64,000 nucleotides of DNA from GCA-016699835 sp964543905 (GCA_964543905.1 CAZIZO010000002.1:124001-188000), one strand, 5' to 3'; shown: positions 1 through 9,440, numbered from the stretch's first letter. Notes: generated by a model from the letters alone, not told the origin. Made by a program: numbers and translations.

Positions 1-1530
1 ACATACGCGGGCGCGATCGAGAAAATCCCCTACCTCAAAGCGCTGGGCGTGTCCGCCGTCGAACTCATGCCCGTCTTCCAGTACTGCCCGCAGGAGGGCA
101 ACTACTGGGGCTACATGCCGATCAGTTTCTTCGCGGCGCACCAGCAGTACGCCGCCCATCCCCGCGAGGCCTCGCGCGAGTTCCGCGCGATGGTCGAGGC
201 GTTCCACGCGGCCGGGATCGCCGTCCTCATCGACAGCGTGCAGAACCACACGGGCGAAGGCCCGCCCCCGGATCGACAGCCCCCCGGGCAGGCCCGCTTT
301 CCCACCTACTCCTGGAGAGGTGTGGATGCCGAGGCCTACTACATGCACGGGCACCGGGGCCTCGCGTACAGCGATTTCTCCGGGTGCGGCAACACGTTCA
401 ACGTCCGCTCGCGCGAAGGGCAACGCCTGATCGTCGAGAGCCTGCGATACTGGCACGAAGAGATGGGCGTGGACGGCTTCCGTCACGACTTGGCCGCGGT
501 GTGTGCGCGATGTGAGGATGGGGCGCTCGACATGGAGCCGCCGATCCTGGCCGCGATCGAGAACTGCCGCGAGTTGGCCCGTTTGGTGCACATCGTCGAG
601 CCCTGGGACTTTGAGGGGGCCTACCTCCCCGGCGCCAAGTTCCCCGCACGCGGCGCACGCCAGTGGAACGGCAAGTTCCGCGACGACGTGAGACGGTTTG
701 TCCGCGGCGACGCGTCCAGCACCGTGGGCACGCTCATGCAGCGACTCTACGGCAGCGACGACCTCTTCCCCGAGGGACGCGGGCACGGCTCCCCAACCTT
801 CTCGCCCAGGCAGAGCGTCAACTACATCGCGAGCCACGATGGATTCTCGCTCTACGACCTCACCGCCTACACGCGCCGGCGCAACGAGGCCAACGGTCAC
901 AACAATACCGACGGGCCGCGCGACGAGGTCAGTTTCCACTGCGGGCACGAGGGCGATGACGACGCGCCCCCGAGCGTGATCGATCGACGAGTGCGCCACG
1001 CGGCGTCGCTCGTGACGCTCCTGCTGCTCGCGGCGGGCACGCCCATGATCCGGATGGGCGACGAGTTCCTCCAGACGCAACGGGGCAACAACAACCCCTA
1101 CAACCAAGACAACGCGACGACGTGGCTCGATTGGACCCGCCTCGAGCGGTTTGCTCCCTTCCAGAGGTTCGTTCGGGGCCTCGCCCACGTTCGCAGATCG
1201 CACCCCGTTCTGTGGGACGCCCGCTTCTGGCGTGATCGCGTCTCCTGGTTCGGCGCCATCGGAGGCGTCGATCTGGAGCCACGCTCACGCGAACTCGCCT
1301 ACCTGCTCCGCGGCGGAGGGCTGGGCGGCCACGACGCGCACGACCTCTACGTCATGATCAACATGGGCGCCAGCGATCGCCCCTTCGCGATCCAGTCGCC
1401 CGGTCGTTGGCGCGTCTGCGTAAACTCGGCGGCGTTGTCGGTGGACTCGGGTGACACCGGTCCATTCGCGGAGGCGAGCATGCACGTCGCCGCGACGTCG
1501 GTCGTCGTGCTCGCCGGACGTGCCACATGA
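1..1530 (+). CDS. glgX: Glycogen debranching enzyme, GlgX/isoamylase-like (5'-truncated by window edge)
   Basis: The reading frame is open from the first base, so the N-terminus lies upstream; 509 residues are visible. It looks like a GH13 alpha-1,6-glucosidase that removes branches from glycogen or limit dextrins. The catalytic core is readable: VELMPV near the start, the nucleophile Asp in GFRHDLA (visible residue 163), the acid/base Glu in VEPWD (200), and the third acid in SHDGF (Asp280). The block GDEF followed by GNNNPYNQDN and WLDW is typical of GlgX. One oddity is His before the nucleophile, where GlgX usually has Phe (FRFDLA). The missing N-terminus would hold the CBM48 module. The function call is confident; GlgX versus TreX naming is less so. 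Confidence 0.9.
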   Translation, partial: TYAGAIEKIPYLKALGVSAVELMPVFQYCPQEGNYWGYMPISFFAAHQQYAAHPREASREFRAMVEAFHAAGIAVLIDSVQNHTGEGPPPDRQPPGQARFPTYSWRGVDAEAYYMHGHRGLAYSDFSGCGNTFNVRSREGQRLIVESLRYWHEEMGVDGFRHDLAAVCARCEDGALDMEPPILAAIENCRELARLVHIVEPWDFEGAYLPGAKFPARGARQWNGKFRDDVRRFVRGDASSTVGTLMQRLYGSDDLFPEGRGHGSPTFSPRQSVNYIASHDGFSLYDLTAYTRRRNEANGHNNTDGPRDEVSFHCGHEGDDDAPPSVIDRRVRHAASLVTLLLLAAGTPMIRMGDEFLQTQRGNNNPYNQDNATTWLDWTRLERFAPFQRFVRGLAHVRRSHPVLWDARFWRDRVSWFGAIGGVDLEPRSRELAYLLRGGGLGGHDAHDLYVMINMGASDRPFAIQSPGRWRVCVNSAALSVDSGDTGPFAEASMHVAATSVVVLAGRAT

Positions 1531-1557
1531 GGACGCCCGGCACGATCGCCTCCCCGG

Positions 1558-2025
1558 TTATCCCGCCGTGGTCGCCAGCCAGTCCGGCAACACACGGACC
1601 TTGCCGTCACGGTCCACGCACGCGAGCGTGCTGCTCGCGACGGCCGCCGTCGTGCCGTCCTCGCGCCCCCCGCGCTCGACCACGACGATCTCATACTCGT
1701 GCTCGATCTTGACCTTGCTCCCGCCGATCCAGCGTGTCCGAACCTCCACGACATCGTCGTAGACGATCGGACGTCGATAGCGGACGTCGAGTTTCACGAC
1801 GACCAGGAACACACCCGCGGCTTCCATCTCGCGATACGTCACGCCGCACTCCCGGAGGAGTTCGGTGCGCCCGATCTCCAGCCACGGGATGTACGCCGCA
1901 TGGTGCGCGACGTTCATCGGGTCGCACTCGCAGTATCGCACGCGAATCCGCGAGCAGCCCGACGTCTTGATCGCTCCCGTCGGCCTCGCGAGGCTCGCGT
2001 TCGGTGCCCTCGTCGACTCGTGCAT
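1558..2025 (-). CDS. Acyl-CoA thioesterase, YbgC/FadM-like hotdog fold
   Basis: This 155-residue protein matches the 4-hydroxybenzoyl-CoA thioesterase family, which hydrolyses acyl-CoA thioesters in the cytoplasm. The family motif is seen as RVRYCECDPMNVAHHAAY; the Asp of CDPM is the expected catalytic residue. WLEIGRTELLRE follows it, as in YbgC and FadM. The ATG start is supported by a good ribosome binding site (GAAGGAG, four bases upstream). The gene is convergent with the GlgX gene, whose stop lies 27 bases away. The natural substrate cannot be read from the sequence. Confidence 0.85.
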   Translation of the reverse strand: MHESTRAPNASLARPTGAIKTSGCSRIRVRYCECDPMNVAHHAAYIPWLEIGRTELLRECGVTYREMEAAGVFLVVVKLDVRYRRPIVYDDVVEVRTRWIGGSKVKIEHEYEIVVVERGGREDGTTAAVASSTLACVDRDGKVRVLPDWLATTAG

Positions 2026-2090
2026 GAAACTCCTTCGATTCGGCTCACCGCGTTGGACCTCGGGGTCTCGCCCTCAAACTCCAGCGCTCG

Positions 2091-3095
2091 CTATCGCCCG
2101 GATTCCTCCCCGCCATCCCTCGGCAGGATCGTGTACGAGAGGACCTTGGTTCCCGCGGTGATGAACAGCGTGTGCCCCTCGGGACCGCCAAACGCCAGGT
2201 TGCTCGGCGCGGGCGAGACCGCCAGATGCCCCAGCACCTCGCCCGTGCCTCCGAGGATGAAGATCCCGCCGGGCCCGGTGGTCCAGACGTTGCCCACGGG
2301 ATCACACTTGAGCCCATCGGTCCGCCCGCGGGCCTTGTGCGAAGAAAGGTCGGCAAAGACGCGCGATTCGGACAGCGTGCCGTCCGGCTTGATCGTGTAC
2401 GACTTGATCCGGTTCTTGCCCATCTCCGCGACGTAGAGCACGTTCTCGCTGGGCGAGAGACAGACCCCGTTGGCCTGCGCATAGTCCGCGTCCAGGAGCG
2501 TGACGGTCCCCTTGCCGTCCTTGCCCTCCTTGTACATGAAGAGCCCCTTGGAGCCCTCTTGCCCGCCGAAGTCGGTGAAGTACGCGACCCCGTCGGATCG
2601 GAGCGCCACGTCGTTGAGGCGATTGAACTTCACCTCGCCGCACGCCTCGGCCACGACCTCCGCGTCCTTGCCCTTCTCCTGTCGAGTCAACTTGCCTCGA
2701 AAATGTGTCACGTACAGCCGCCCCCTGATGTCGCGCGCCGCCCCCGCCGCGCTCTCCGACGGCTGGCGATACACCTCCTTCTCCTGCCCCGGCCGGATGG
2801 TGTACATCGCATCCCCCCCAAGGTCACACACCAGCAACCGGTCGCCCATCCACAGCGGTCCCTCGGCGAATCGAAACCCGCTCGCGTACTCCGCCTTCGT
2901 CGAAAGGTCCACGTACTCGGCAATCGCCCCGGCCTCAATCGCCCCCTCCGCGGGCTTCTCGGTGCCCTTCTTCTCGCTGGGCGGATCCACGGCCTTCGTC
3001 GCAGGCTCGCCCGAGGCGGGCGCGTCCTTGGGCTTGTCCGCAGGGGCGGGTTGCAGAAGGAGAACCGCGATCAACGCCGGAAGCAGGTTTGTCAT
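2091..3095 (-). CDS. SMP-30/gluconolactonase-like beta-propeller protein, secreted
   Basis: This 334-residue protein has an N-terminal hydrophobic stretch (MTNLLPALIAVLLLQ) that looks like a signal peptide, then a Pro/Lys/Glu-rich linker to about residue 55, then an SMP-30 six-blade propeller. Motifs seen include AEGPLW, RLNDVALRSDG, ANGVCLSPSE, RTDGLKCDPVGNVW and NLAFGG; in the family the Glu, Asn and Asp residues in these blocks hold the divalent metal. Members are lactonases or related hydrolases acting on sugar lactones; in Planctomycetota many paralogues are of unknown substrate. It is transcribed divergently from the radical SAM gene, with very little space between the starts. Confidence 0.85.
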   Translation of the reverse strand: MTNLLPALIAVLLLQPAPADKPKDAPASGEPATKAVDPPSEKKGTEKPAEGAIEAGAIAEYVDLSTKAEYASGFRFAEGPLWMGDRLLVCDLGGDAMYTIRPGQEKEVYRQPSESAAGAARDIRGRLYVTHFRGKLTRQEKGKDAEVVAEACGEVKFNRLNDVALRSDGVAYFTDFGGQEGSKGLFMYKEGKDGKGTVTLLDADYAQANGVCLSPSENVLYVAEMGKNRIKSYTIKPDGTLSESRVFADLSSHKARGRTDGLKCDPVGNVWTTGPGGIFILGGTGEVLGHLAVSPAPSNLAFGGPEGHTLFITAGTKVLSYTILPRDGGEESGR

Positions 3096-3139
3096 GCACG
3101 GAGTATACCCGCCCGTCTGTTTGGTCTATATTTGGCATC

Positions 3140-4342
3140 GTGCGCCCCAAGCCAAACCCCAACCAATCCGTGATAGACAACTCCATAATCGACGGGGCCA
3201 GACGCAAGCCCCTCGCCGAGCGTGAGTTTCGAGATGCGCTCCCCCAAGGCACGGTGCGCGGCCGCGGCGCCGGGATCAACCCCGGAAATCGCTTCGAGGA
3301 CGTCAGGCTCCATGTCTTGGGCGACCACCTCGACGAGGTGCGGAGCGAGAACATGGATGGCACCCTCGTTCGCACGCGCGTCCTGCGCGACCACTCACGC
3401 ACCGTCCTCAATCCCGTGGACGTGGACGACCTCCACTTCAAGTGGACCATCAATCCCTATCGCGGCTGCGAGCATGGCTGCATCTACTGCTACGCACGCC
3501 CCACGCACGAGTACGCGGGGCTTTCGAGCGGCCTCGACTTTGAGACCACCATCCTCGCGAAGCACGACGCCCCCGAGATTCTTCGCCGGGAACTCGCGGC
3601 CCCGACCTGGAAGGGCGAGCCCATCATGATCTCGGGCGTCACCGACCCCTACCAGCCCGTCGAACGCGAACTCCGGATCACGCGGCGCGTCCTGGAGTTG
3701 ATGGTCGAATGCCGCCAGGCCGTCTCGATCATCACGAAGAACCATCTGCTCACCCGAGACCTCGATCTCGTGCGCGAGTTGCACGCGCATCGCGCGGTCC
3801 ACGCGGCCATCAGCCTGACGACGCTGGACAACGGGCTCGCGAGCGTGATGGAGCCGCGCGCCAGCAGCCCTCGATCGCGCCTGGACGCGATCCGCCAGTT
3901 GAGCAGCGCGGGAATCCCCGTGGCGGTCATGGTCGCCCCCGTGATCCCGGGCCTGACCGATCACGAGATCCCGCGCATCCTCCACGCGGCGCGCGAGGCG
4001 GGCGCCGTCGCCGCCGGGTGCATCCTGCTGCGCCTTCCGCACCAGATCAAGGCGATCTTCCTCGACTGGCTGCGCCGGCATGTCCCGGATCGTGCCGCCA
4101 AGGTCGAGAGCCTGATCCGCCAGACGCGCGGGGGCGCGCTGTACGACTCCCGCTTGTTCGTGCGCCAGCGCGGCGAGGGCGAGATCGCCGACCACATCCG
4201 GCGCACGTTCGAGGTCTTTGCACGACGCGCCGGGCTGGGCAAGCGCTGGTCGGCGCTGAACACCCAGGCCTTCCGCCGACCGATCGCGTTGGAACGGGGG
4301 CAACTGGGGTTGTTCGAGCGTCAGGACACCCTGTTCGGCTGA
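3140..4342 (+). CDS. Radical SAM protein, PA0069/Rv2578c-like
   Basis: This is a radical SAM enzyme of about 400 residues. The 4Fe-4S ligand cluster is CEHGCIYC (Cys110, Cys114, Cys117 if the GTG at 3140 is used). Family blocks include the early GTVRGRGAG, FKWTINPYRGCEHGC, SGVTDPYQPVE, TKNHLLTRDLDL and VAPVIPGLTD. The family is widespread but its reaction is not established; it is sometimes annotated as a DNA repair photolyase, which I would not assert. The start is uncertain: TTG at 3089 would overlap the divergent gene, GTG at 3140 and GTG at 3170 are alternatives, and none has an obvious ribosome binding site. Confidence 0.85.
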   Translation: MRPKPNPNQSVIDNSIIDGARRKPLAEREFRDALPQGTVRGRGAGINPGNRFEDVRLHVLGDHLDEVRSENMDGTLVRTRVLRDHSRTVLNPVDVDDLHFKWTINPYRGCEHGCIYCYARPTHEYAGLSSGLDFETTILAKHDAPEILRRELAAPTWKGEPIMISGVTDPYQPVERELRITRRVLELMVECRQAVSIITKNHLLTRDLDLVRELHAHRAVHAAISLTTLDNGLASVMEPRASSPRSRLDAIRQLSSAGIPVAVMVAPVIPGLTDHEIPRILHAAREAGAVAAGCILLRLPHQIKAIFLDWLRRHVPDRAAKVESLIRQTRGGALYDSRLFVRQRGEGEIADHIRRTFEVFARRAGLGKRWSALNTQAFRRPIALERGQLGLFERQDTLFG

Positions 4343-4377
4343 GCCACGCTTCGCCGAACGAGGCCATAAACTCGCGC

Positions 4378-6201
4378 ATGGCCAGGAATGAAGCCGTCGC
4401 CCAGATGCTGGAAGAGATCGCGCGGATGATGGAGGTTCTGGGCGAGGATTCGTTCCGAGTCAACGCGCACACCCGCGCGGCACGCACCGTCGAGGGGCTC
4501 TCCGAAAACATCGAAGACCTCGCCAAGGACCGCGCGTCCCTGCTCGCGGTCAAGGGCATCGGCCCCAAGATCGCCGACAAGATCATCGAGTTCTGCACCC
4601 ACGGCACGATGGCGGAGCACGCCGAACTTCGGGCCAAGGTCCCCGCGGGCGTCCTCGCGCTCATGCAGGTGCCGGGCGTCGGGCCCAAGACGGCGCGTGC
4701 CTTATGGAAGGATGGCGGGATCGAGACGATCGCCCAACTCGAGAAGGCCATCGCCGACGGCTCGATCCTCAAACTCCCGCGCATGGGCGAAAAGACGGTC
4801 GAGAAGATCAAGGCGTCGATCGCGTTCGCCAAAACCAGTTCCGCCCGCCTCTGGCTCGGACGGGCCGACGCCGTCGCCCAGCGCTTCGTCGAACGCCTCC
4901 AAGCGCATCCGAGCGTGGAGAAGGTCGCCCCCGCGGGCTCGCTGCGGCGCGGGAAGGAGACGATCGGTGACATCGACATCCTCGTCGCGCTCAAGAATGG
5001 GCACGAGAAAGACGCCCCGAAGGTCATCGCGCTCTTCGCCCAGACCGAGGGCGTCTCCCAGGTCCTCGCCGCCGGAGAGAGCAAGTCGAGCGTGCGCGTC
5101 GCGCTCGGGCACGACACGGGGCGGTGGAAACTCGAAGGCAAGGAGGGCGAGGCCGACGCCGGGCCGAGCATCCAGGTGGACCTGCGGGTCTTGCCGCTCT
5201 CCTCGTGGGGCTCCGGACTGCAGTATTTCACGGGCTCGAAGGAGCACAACGTGCGACTCCGCGAGCGGGCGCTCAAGATGGGCTACACGCTGAGCGATTG
5301 GGGCCTCTTCCCCCTCGATGACGATCCAACCCCGCCGCACACGCGGGGTGTCCAGCCCGTCGCGAGCGCCACCGAGGAGGAGATCTACGCGAAACTCAAA
5401 CTGCCGTACCTTCCGCCGGAAATCCGCGAGGACAAGGGCGAACTGGATCTCCACGAAACACCGCGCCTCATCGAACTCGCCGACATCAAGGCCGAGTTGC
5501 ACGCGCACACCACCGCGAGCGACGGCTCGATGGAGATCGAGGAACTCGCCCAGCGCGCCAAGCAGCGGGGCTTCCACACGATCGCCGTGACGGATCACTC
5601 GCGCTCCAGCGTCCAGGCCAACGGGCTCTCGGTCGACCGCCTCCTGCAACACATCGAAGATGTCCACCGCGCCCGCGAAGTCGTGCGCGGCATCACCATC
5701 CTCGCCGGCTCCGAGGTCGACATCAAGTCCGACGGCACCCTCGACTACGACGATCACATCCTGAAGAAACTCGACATCGTCGTGGCCTCCCCCCACGTCG
5801 CCCTCAGCCAGGACCCCGAGTCGGCCACCCGCCGCTTGCTCGCCGCGATCCGTCACCCGATGGTCCACATCCTCGGCCACCCCACCGGACGGCTCATCAA
5901 CAAACGCGCCGGGCTCTCGCCCGACATGCCCCAACTCCTCGCGGCAGCGAGGGAATGCCACACCGCCCTCGAGATCAACGCCCACTGGATGCGCCTCGAC
6001 CTGCGCGACACGCACGTCCGCGCGGGCGTCTTGGCCGGGTGCCTTTTCGCCATCGACTGCGACGTGCACGCCCCCAGCGACTACGACAACCTGCAATACG
6101 GCGTGCTGACCGCCCGCCGCGGATGGATGACCCCGGACCGCTGCGTCAACACCTGGAGTGCCAAGAAACTCCACGAGTGGCTCAAGAGCAAGAGAGCGTG
6201 A
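4378..6201 (+). CDS. polX: DNA polymerase X family protein with C-terminal PHP domain
   Basis: This 607-residue protein combines a family X polymerase with a PHP phosphoesterase domain, as in Bacillus and Thermus PolX, which act in base excision gap filling with 3'-5' exonuclease activity. In order: an N-terminal helix-hairpin-helix region (ASLLAVKGIGPKIADKI; MQVPGVGPKTARAL), a nucleotidyltransferase motif GSLRRGKETIGDIDIL with Asp198 and Asp200, the third catalytic Asp268 in IQVDLRV, then TGSKEHNVRLRERA. The PHP domain starts at about residue 372 with ELHAHTTASDG (His375, His377) and continues through VTDHS. All metal-site motifs look intact. The ATG at 4378 lies 35 bases after the upstream stop. 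Confidence 0.93.
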   Translation: MARNEAVAQMLEEIARMMEVLGEDSFRVNAHTRAARTVEGLSENIEDLAKDRASLLAVKGIGPKIADKIIEFCTHGTMAEHAELRAKVPAGVLALMQVPGVGPKTARALWKDGGIETIAQLEKAIADGSILKLPRMGEKTVEKIKASIAFAKTSSARLWLGRADAVAQRFVERLQAHPSVEKVAPAGSLRRGKETIGDIDILVALKNGHEKDAPKVIALFAQTEGVSQVLAAGESKSSVRVALGHDTGRWKLEGKEGEADAGPSIQVDLRVLPLSSWGSGLQYFTGSKEHNVRLRERALKMGYTLSDWGLFPLDDDPTPPHTRGVQPVASATEEEIYAKLKLPYLPPEIREDKGELDLHETPRLIELADIKAELHAHTTASDGSMEIEELAQRAKQRGFHTIAVTDHSRSSVQANGLSVDRLLQHIEDVHRAREVVRGITILAGSEVDIKSDGTLDYDDHILKKLDIVVASPHVALSQDPESATRRLLAAIRHPMVHILGHPTGRLINKRAGLSPDMPQLLAAARECHTALEINAHWMRLDLRDTHVRAGVLAGCLFAIDCDVHAPSDYDNLQYGVLTARRGWMTPDRCVNTWSAKKLHEWLKSKRA

Positions 6202-6250
6202 TCCAAACGTCGCCCGCTCGCGGGTCGCCACGTCATCCAGCGACCTGAAA

Positions 6251-6280
6251 CAAAAACCCGGGCATCATCCCCGGGTTCAA
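6251..6280 (-). terminator. Rho-independent terminator of rpmA
   Basis: A perfect 8-bp inverted repeat (AACCCGGG at 6255-6262 and its complement at 6270-6277) encloses a 7-base loop. Read on the minus strand the stem is followed directly by a TTTTTGTTTC run, so it terminates transcription coming from the L27 gene. On the plus strand no T-run follows, so it would not act well on polX. Confidence 0.88.
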
Positions 6281-6314
6281 CTCTGGATTCCACGTTTCGG
6301 GCGACCAGCCCGTC

Positions 6315-6593
6315 TTAGTTCATCGTCAGCCACACCGGCTTGGGCGCCTTCGGATCGCTGGGCAAAACGTGCACCTTGCGCCCCTTGAAGACCACCGTGC
6401 CGTCGGCCACCGAGTAGAGCGTGCAATCCTTGCCCTGACGGACATTAAAGCCGGGCATGAACGGCGTGCCGACCTGGCGAACGATGATCGCGCCGGGCTT
6501 GGCGATCTCGCCCCCGTACAACTTCACCCCAAGGTACTGCGGATTGCTGTCGCGCCCGTTCTTCGTCGAGCCTTGACCCTTCTTGTGTGCCAT
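6315..6593 (-). CDS. rpmA: 50S ribosomal protein L27
   Basis: This 92-residue protein is bL27: it begins MAHKKGQGSTKNGRDSNPQ, followed by YLGVKLYGGE and the block GAIIVRQ-GTPFMPG-NV. L27 sits at the peptidyl transferase centre of the large subunit. The N-terminus starts directly at the mature-type AHKKG sequence, with no cleavable extension of the kind seen in Firmicutes. L21 (rplU) normally lies just upstream of rpmA; here the next upstream genes on the same strand encode small membrane or secreted proteins. The C-terminal part is a little longer than usual (PSDPKAPKPVW). A strong terminator follows. Confidence 0.97.
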   Translation of the reverse strand: MAHKKGQGSTKNGRDSNPQYLGVKLYGGEIAKPGAIIVRQVGTPFMPGFNVRQGKDCTLYSVADGTVVFKGRKVHVLPSDPKAPKPVWLTMN

Positions 6594-6735
6594 GACGTTC
6601 TGCCTTTCAAACTCGCCCGAGCCCTAGCCGACAATCGCCGGCCCGCGGGTCGCGGCCATATGTGGATGTTCCCCGACGGACAATCCGAGGGGTCAAGATT
6701 CTAGGCTCGGACCCGCCCACCGGTTGAGAGCCAAC

Positions 6736-7020
6736 CTAGTAGATGTCCTCCCCTTTGTATCCCCAGGCCCGTCCGAGGCCCCGCATCACGAGAAGCGCCA
6801 CCATGGTCCCCACCAGCGGCGGAATGATCCGCCTCGGTTCCTCGAGGGCCTGACGTGCAAGGTGCACGAGCGATCTCGACCCCGAGGCCGGGGTGATGCC
6901 CAGGAGGCGAGACAGGCCGTACGCACAGAAGAGTCCAACGACGATCCCCGCGAGGAGGCAGACGGCTCTCTTCCAGAATGGCGGGCGTGATGTTCGTGAT
7001 CGAGCGGATGGATCATTCAT
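6736..7020 (-). CDS. Small two-helix membrane protein, unknown
   Basis: The predicted 94-residue protein starts at ATG 7020 (MNDPSARSRT) and has two hydrophobic segments: about residues 18-40 (AVCLLAGIVVGLFCAYGLSRLL) separated from about 65-80 (IIPPLVGTMVALLVM). I do not recognise the family. A longer upstream extension of this frame is possible but overlaps the next gene and looks like non-coding frame. It lies between a secreted protein gene and rpmA on the same strand, so the three may be cotranscribed. The C-terminus is short and charged (GYKGEDIY). Confidence 0.55.
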   Translation of the reverse strand: MNDPSARSRTSRPPFWKRAVCLLAGIVVGLFCAYGLSRLLGITPASGSRSLVHLARQALEEPRRIIPPLVGTMVALLVMRGLGRAWGYKGEDIY

Positions 7021-7091
7021 GCGGGGCTCCCAGACCTGCCACGATCGAACAAGCCGGCTCCATTCAACGCGCCCGTGCGCCTCGCGCAGGG

Positions 7092-7772
7092 CTACCGCAT
7101 GATCCACTTCCGCTCCGTCACGTTCAGCGGGCGGTTGCCCTGCTGTGCGAGGTCGCCCGGCATGAAGTACTGGATCATCAGTTGCTTGCGCAGAAGGATG
7201 CGGTTGACCTGCCCGGTGGTCGCGTCTTTGAACTCGACGGGGCGGGTTTCGCCGCTGAAGCCGCCCGCGTAGACGTTCAGTTTGTCGGCCTTGAGGCTCT
7301 TCGCCGGCCACACCACCAGCCCCTCCTTCGCGTTCGCCGGGCCTTGCAGGAGCATGCCCAGCACGCCGATCTGGTCTTGGAGAAGCGGGTTGTCGAGCAT
7401 ACCGAGGATGCGTCGAGTGACTTCCGCGGGCACATCACGCCCGGAGCGGATCAGGTCGCCGTCATCGTTGCCCATCTCGAAACTGGGGGCGAAGAGAACA
7501 TCCTCGCTCGTGTTGTTCGTGACCTTGTAGGTCATGTAGAAATAGGTCTGCTTGCCGGTGGTGGGCAGGTCGATCGCGACCATGCGCAAGGGCCCGGGCT
7601 CGATCTCGAGTTGCCAGCGACGGGGGATGGGGTCGGGCTCGGGGGCCAGGCCCATCATCGCGGGCACCGAGCAGACGCCCGCCACACCGACGAGGATGGG
7701 AAACGCCGACAGCGCACCGGCCGCCAGGGTCTGGACCGGGTTCGCACGAGCACGCGTCTTCAAGTTCGGCAT
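7092..7772 (-). CDS. Membrane-anchored or secreted protein, unknown
   Basis: Using ATG 7772 (MPNLKTRARANPVQ) the product has 226 residues with one N-terminal hydrophobic segment (AAGALSAFPILVGVAGVCSVPAMMG), either a signal anchor or a signal peptide. The rest looks like an all-beta exported domain: it contains TYFYMTYKVTNNTSEDVLFAPSFE, a pattern seen in proteins that compare conserved extracellular domains, but I cannot assign a family. A GGTGGA ribosome binding site precedes the chosen ATG; the longer frame to 7865 has no better start. The small membrane protein gene follows 71 bases downstream. Confidence 0.65.
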   Translation of the reverse strand: MPNLKTRARANPVQTLAAGALSAFPILVGVAGVCSVPAMMGLAPEPDPIPRRWQLEIEPGPLRMVAIDLPTTGKQTYFYMTYKVTNNTSEDVLFAPSFEMGNDDGDLIRSGRDVPAEVTRRILGMLDNPLLQDQIGVLGMLLQGPANAKEGLVVWPAKSLKADKLNVYAGGFSGETRPVEFKDATTGQVNRILLRKQLMIQYFMPGDLAQQGNRPLNVTERKWIMR

Positions 7773-7985
7773 GATGATCCACCAATGAAAAGCCGCAAAC
7801 GTCCAAACGTCAGCCCCAACGATACGTACCTTCCCGGGTCGGGATGCACGGGAGACGATCGCCACCCACGGTTTCGTGAGGCGGCTAGTCTACAGCCGCC
7901 AGCCCCGGCGTCAAACGCCCCCGTCGCCCGGCCAAGCCCGCCGGGAGTTCGTCTGCCCCCAACCCGATCCGCGATCTTGGCCCTC

Positions 7986-8951
7986 ATGATCCCCCAGCCC
8001 GTCCGCATCTCCGACCCCCTCTTCCTCGACGCGGCCAAGCGGCTGGTCTCGCAGACCCAACCAGACGTCGACCAGGCCGCCAAACGATTGGTCGCCTCCG
8101 CGCCCGGGCACGGCATCGACCTCTCGTGGGTCCACGCCACCCTCCGACGAGACGCCTCCGGGCGGGTGGTCGGGGTCCGTCAAGCATGCCTCCCTGTTCC
8201 AGGCTCGGGCAAGACCGCCATGGTCTTCATCTCAGAACCGCCGATCACGGGCGACCTCGACGGCGCCGAGATCGCCCTCGCCGAGCGTGTGGCCTGCATC
8301 GACGCCACGTGCCGATTCCTGGCGCTCCACGCGACCGACTCGCTTCGCGTCGCCCAGGCGCTTCCGGAGGTCCGGGAAGACTGGGCAATCAGGGCTTTCC
8401 TCGGCGCCGGATTCCTTTCGGTGGGGGAACTCCTCTACATGCGGCGCACGATCAGCCCGCAGGGGATTTCCCAACCCTCGTGGGCACCGAACATGGATCT
8501 CGTTCCTTTCGCTTCGCTCGGACCGGATCGCGACCGAACGCTCATCGCGCTCCTCGACGAGACGTACGTCGAGACCCTCGACTGCCCAGAACTCTGCGGC
8601 GTGCGTGAAACGTCCGACGTCCTTGAATCGCACAAGCGCGTCGGAACCTTCGACCCTCGCCTGTGGTTCATCGTCCGGAAAGATCGCGTGCCCCGCGGTT
8701 GCATCTTGCTCAATCCAAACCCGGATGCACGATCGGTGGAGTTGGTGTACCTCGGGCTCGCGAGATCACTTCGCGGGCAGGGCGTCGCACGCCAACTTCT
8801 CCACCATGCGCTCACGCGATTGTGTGAAAAGTACACGGGATGGACCTTCGCGTGCGCGGTGGATCGTCGCAACACGCCCGCGATCAAAATCTACGAGTCG
8901 ATCGGAATGCGCGTCTTCGGCGAGCGGGCAGCGCTTGTGCGAAAACTCTGA
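7986..8951 (+). CDS. GNAT family N-acetyltransferase, probably two-domain
   Basis: The 321-residue product carries a recognisable GNAT fold at its C-terminus: a beta strand VELVYLGLA, the acetyl-CoA pyrophosphate loop RSLRGQGVARQLL (Q/R-x-x-G-x-G/A pattern), and the late block NTPAIKIYESIGMRVFGE. The N-terminal half (about residues 1-150) may be a degenerate second GNAT domain, as in mycothiol-synthase-like proteins, but no acetyl-CoA loop is visible there. The acceptor substrate is unknown. ATG 7986 was chosen because the preceding frame shows no coding character. A hairpin overlaps the stop codon. Confidence 0.8.
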   Translation: MIPQPVRISDPLFLDAAKRLVSQTQPDVDQAAKRLVASAPGHGIDLSWVHATLRRDASGRVVGVRQACLPVPGSGKTAMVFISEPPITGDLDGAEIALAERVACIDATCRFLALHATDSLRVAQALPEVREDWAIRAFLGAGFLSVGELLYMRRTISPQGISQPSWAPNMDLVPFASLGPDRDRTLIALLDETYVETLDCPELCGVRETSDVLESHKRVGTFDPRLWFIVRKDRVPRGCILLNPNPDARSVELVYLGLARSLRGQGVARQLLHHALTRLCEKYTGWTFACAVDRRNTPAIKIYESIGMRVFGERAALVRKL

Positions 8952-8974
8952 GGCACCACATCGCATAGTGCCTC
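8950..8974. terminator. Hairpin at the end of the GNAT gene, weak terminator candidate
   Basis: GAGGCAC at 8950-8956 and its complement GTGCCTC at 8968-8974 form a perfect 7-bp stem with an 11-base loop. No T-run follows on either strand, so intrinsic termination is doubtful. Confidence 0.35.
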
Positions 8975-9440
8975 CCGTCAACGACGCAAACGTCGCCCAC
9001 GCGCCGCGAGACAACCCACACCAACAACCTGTCCGTTGGCGTCGCTCGTGGACAACTTTTTTTTGAACGTGCGAAGGTGCTGTGTTTGTCGAGTGATGCG
9101 CACACTTCAAAGATCGTGTGAAGAAAATTCGGGCTTGCTCTCGCGGACGAAGCGCACTAACTTGTGGCCCTTGCGATCAACGAACCGACGCGCCAGCATG
9201 GCCGATCGAAACGTCAATCGCGGGATGAACATCGAGTCTGCCTCGCTTCGTTTGGTCCCCACACGTCTCGCTTCGCACGCTCGTGTTCTGGAATGGTTCT
9301 GATCTGGATTGAAGTCCGGTGGTGTTGGGAATGCTCGACATGTGGTACAGATTTGGATGCACAGTTTGGGTTGGGTCGTTTGGAGTCGGTCGGCAGAAGT
9401 TGGGTTGATGTGACACCGAGTGGTCGAGTTGGTCGTCGAG

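Noticed and set aside
9036..9302. Small plus-strand frame of 88 residues in the dnaA upstream gap
   Set aside because: No ribosome binding site, no recognisable family and composition like random sequence; the opposite frames are no better.
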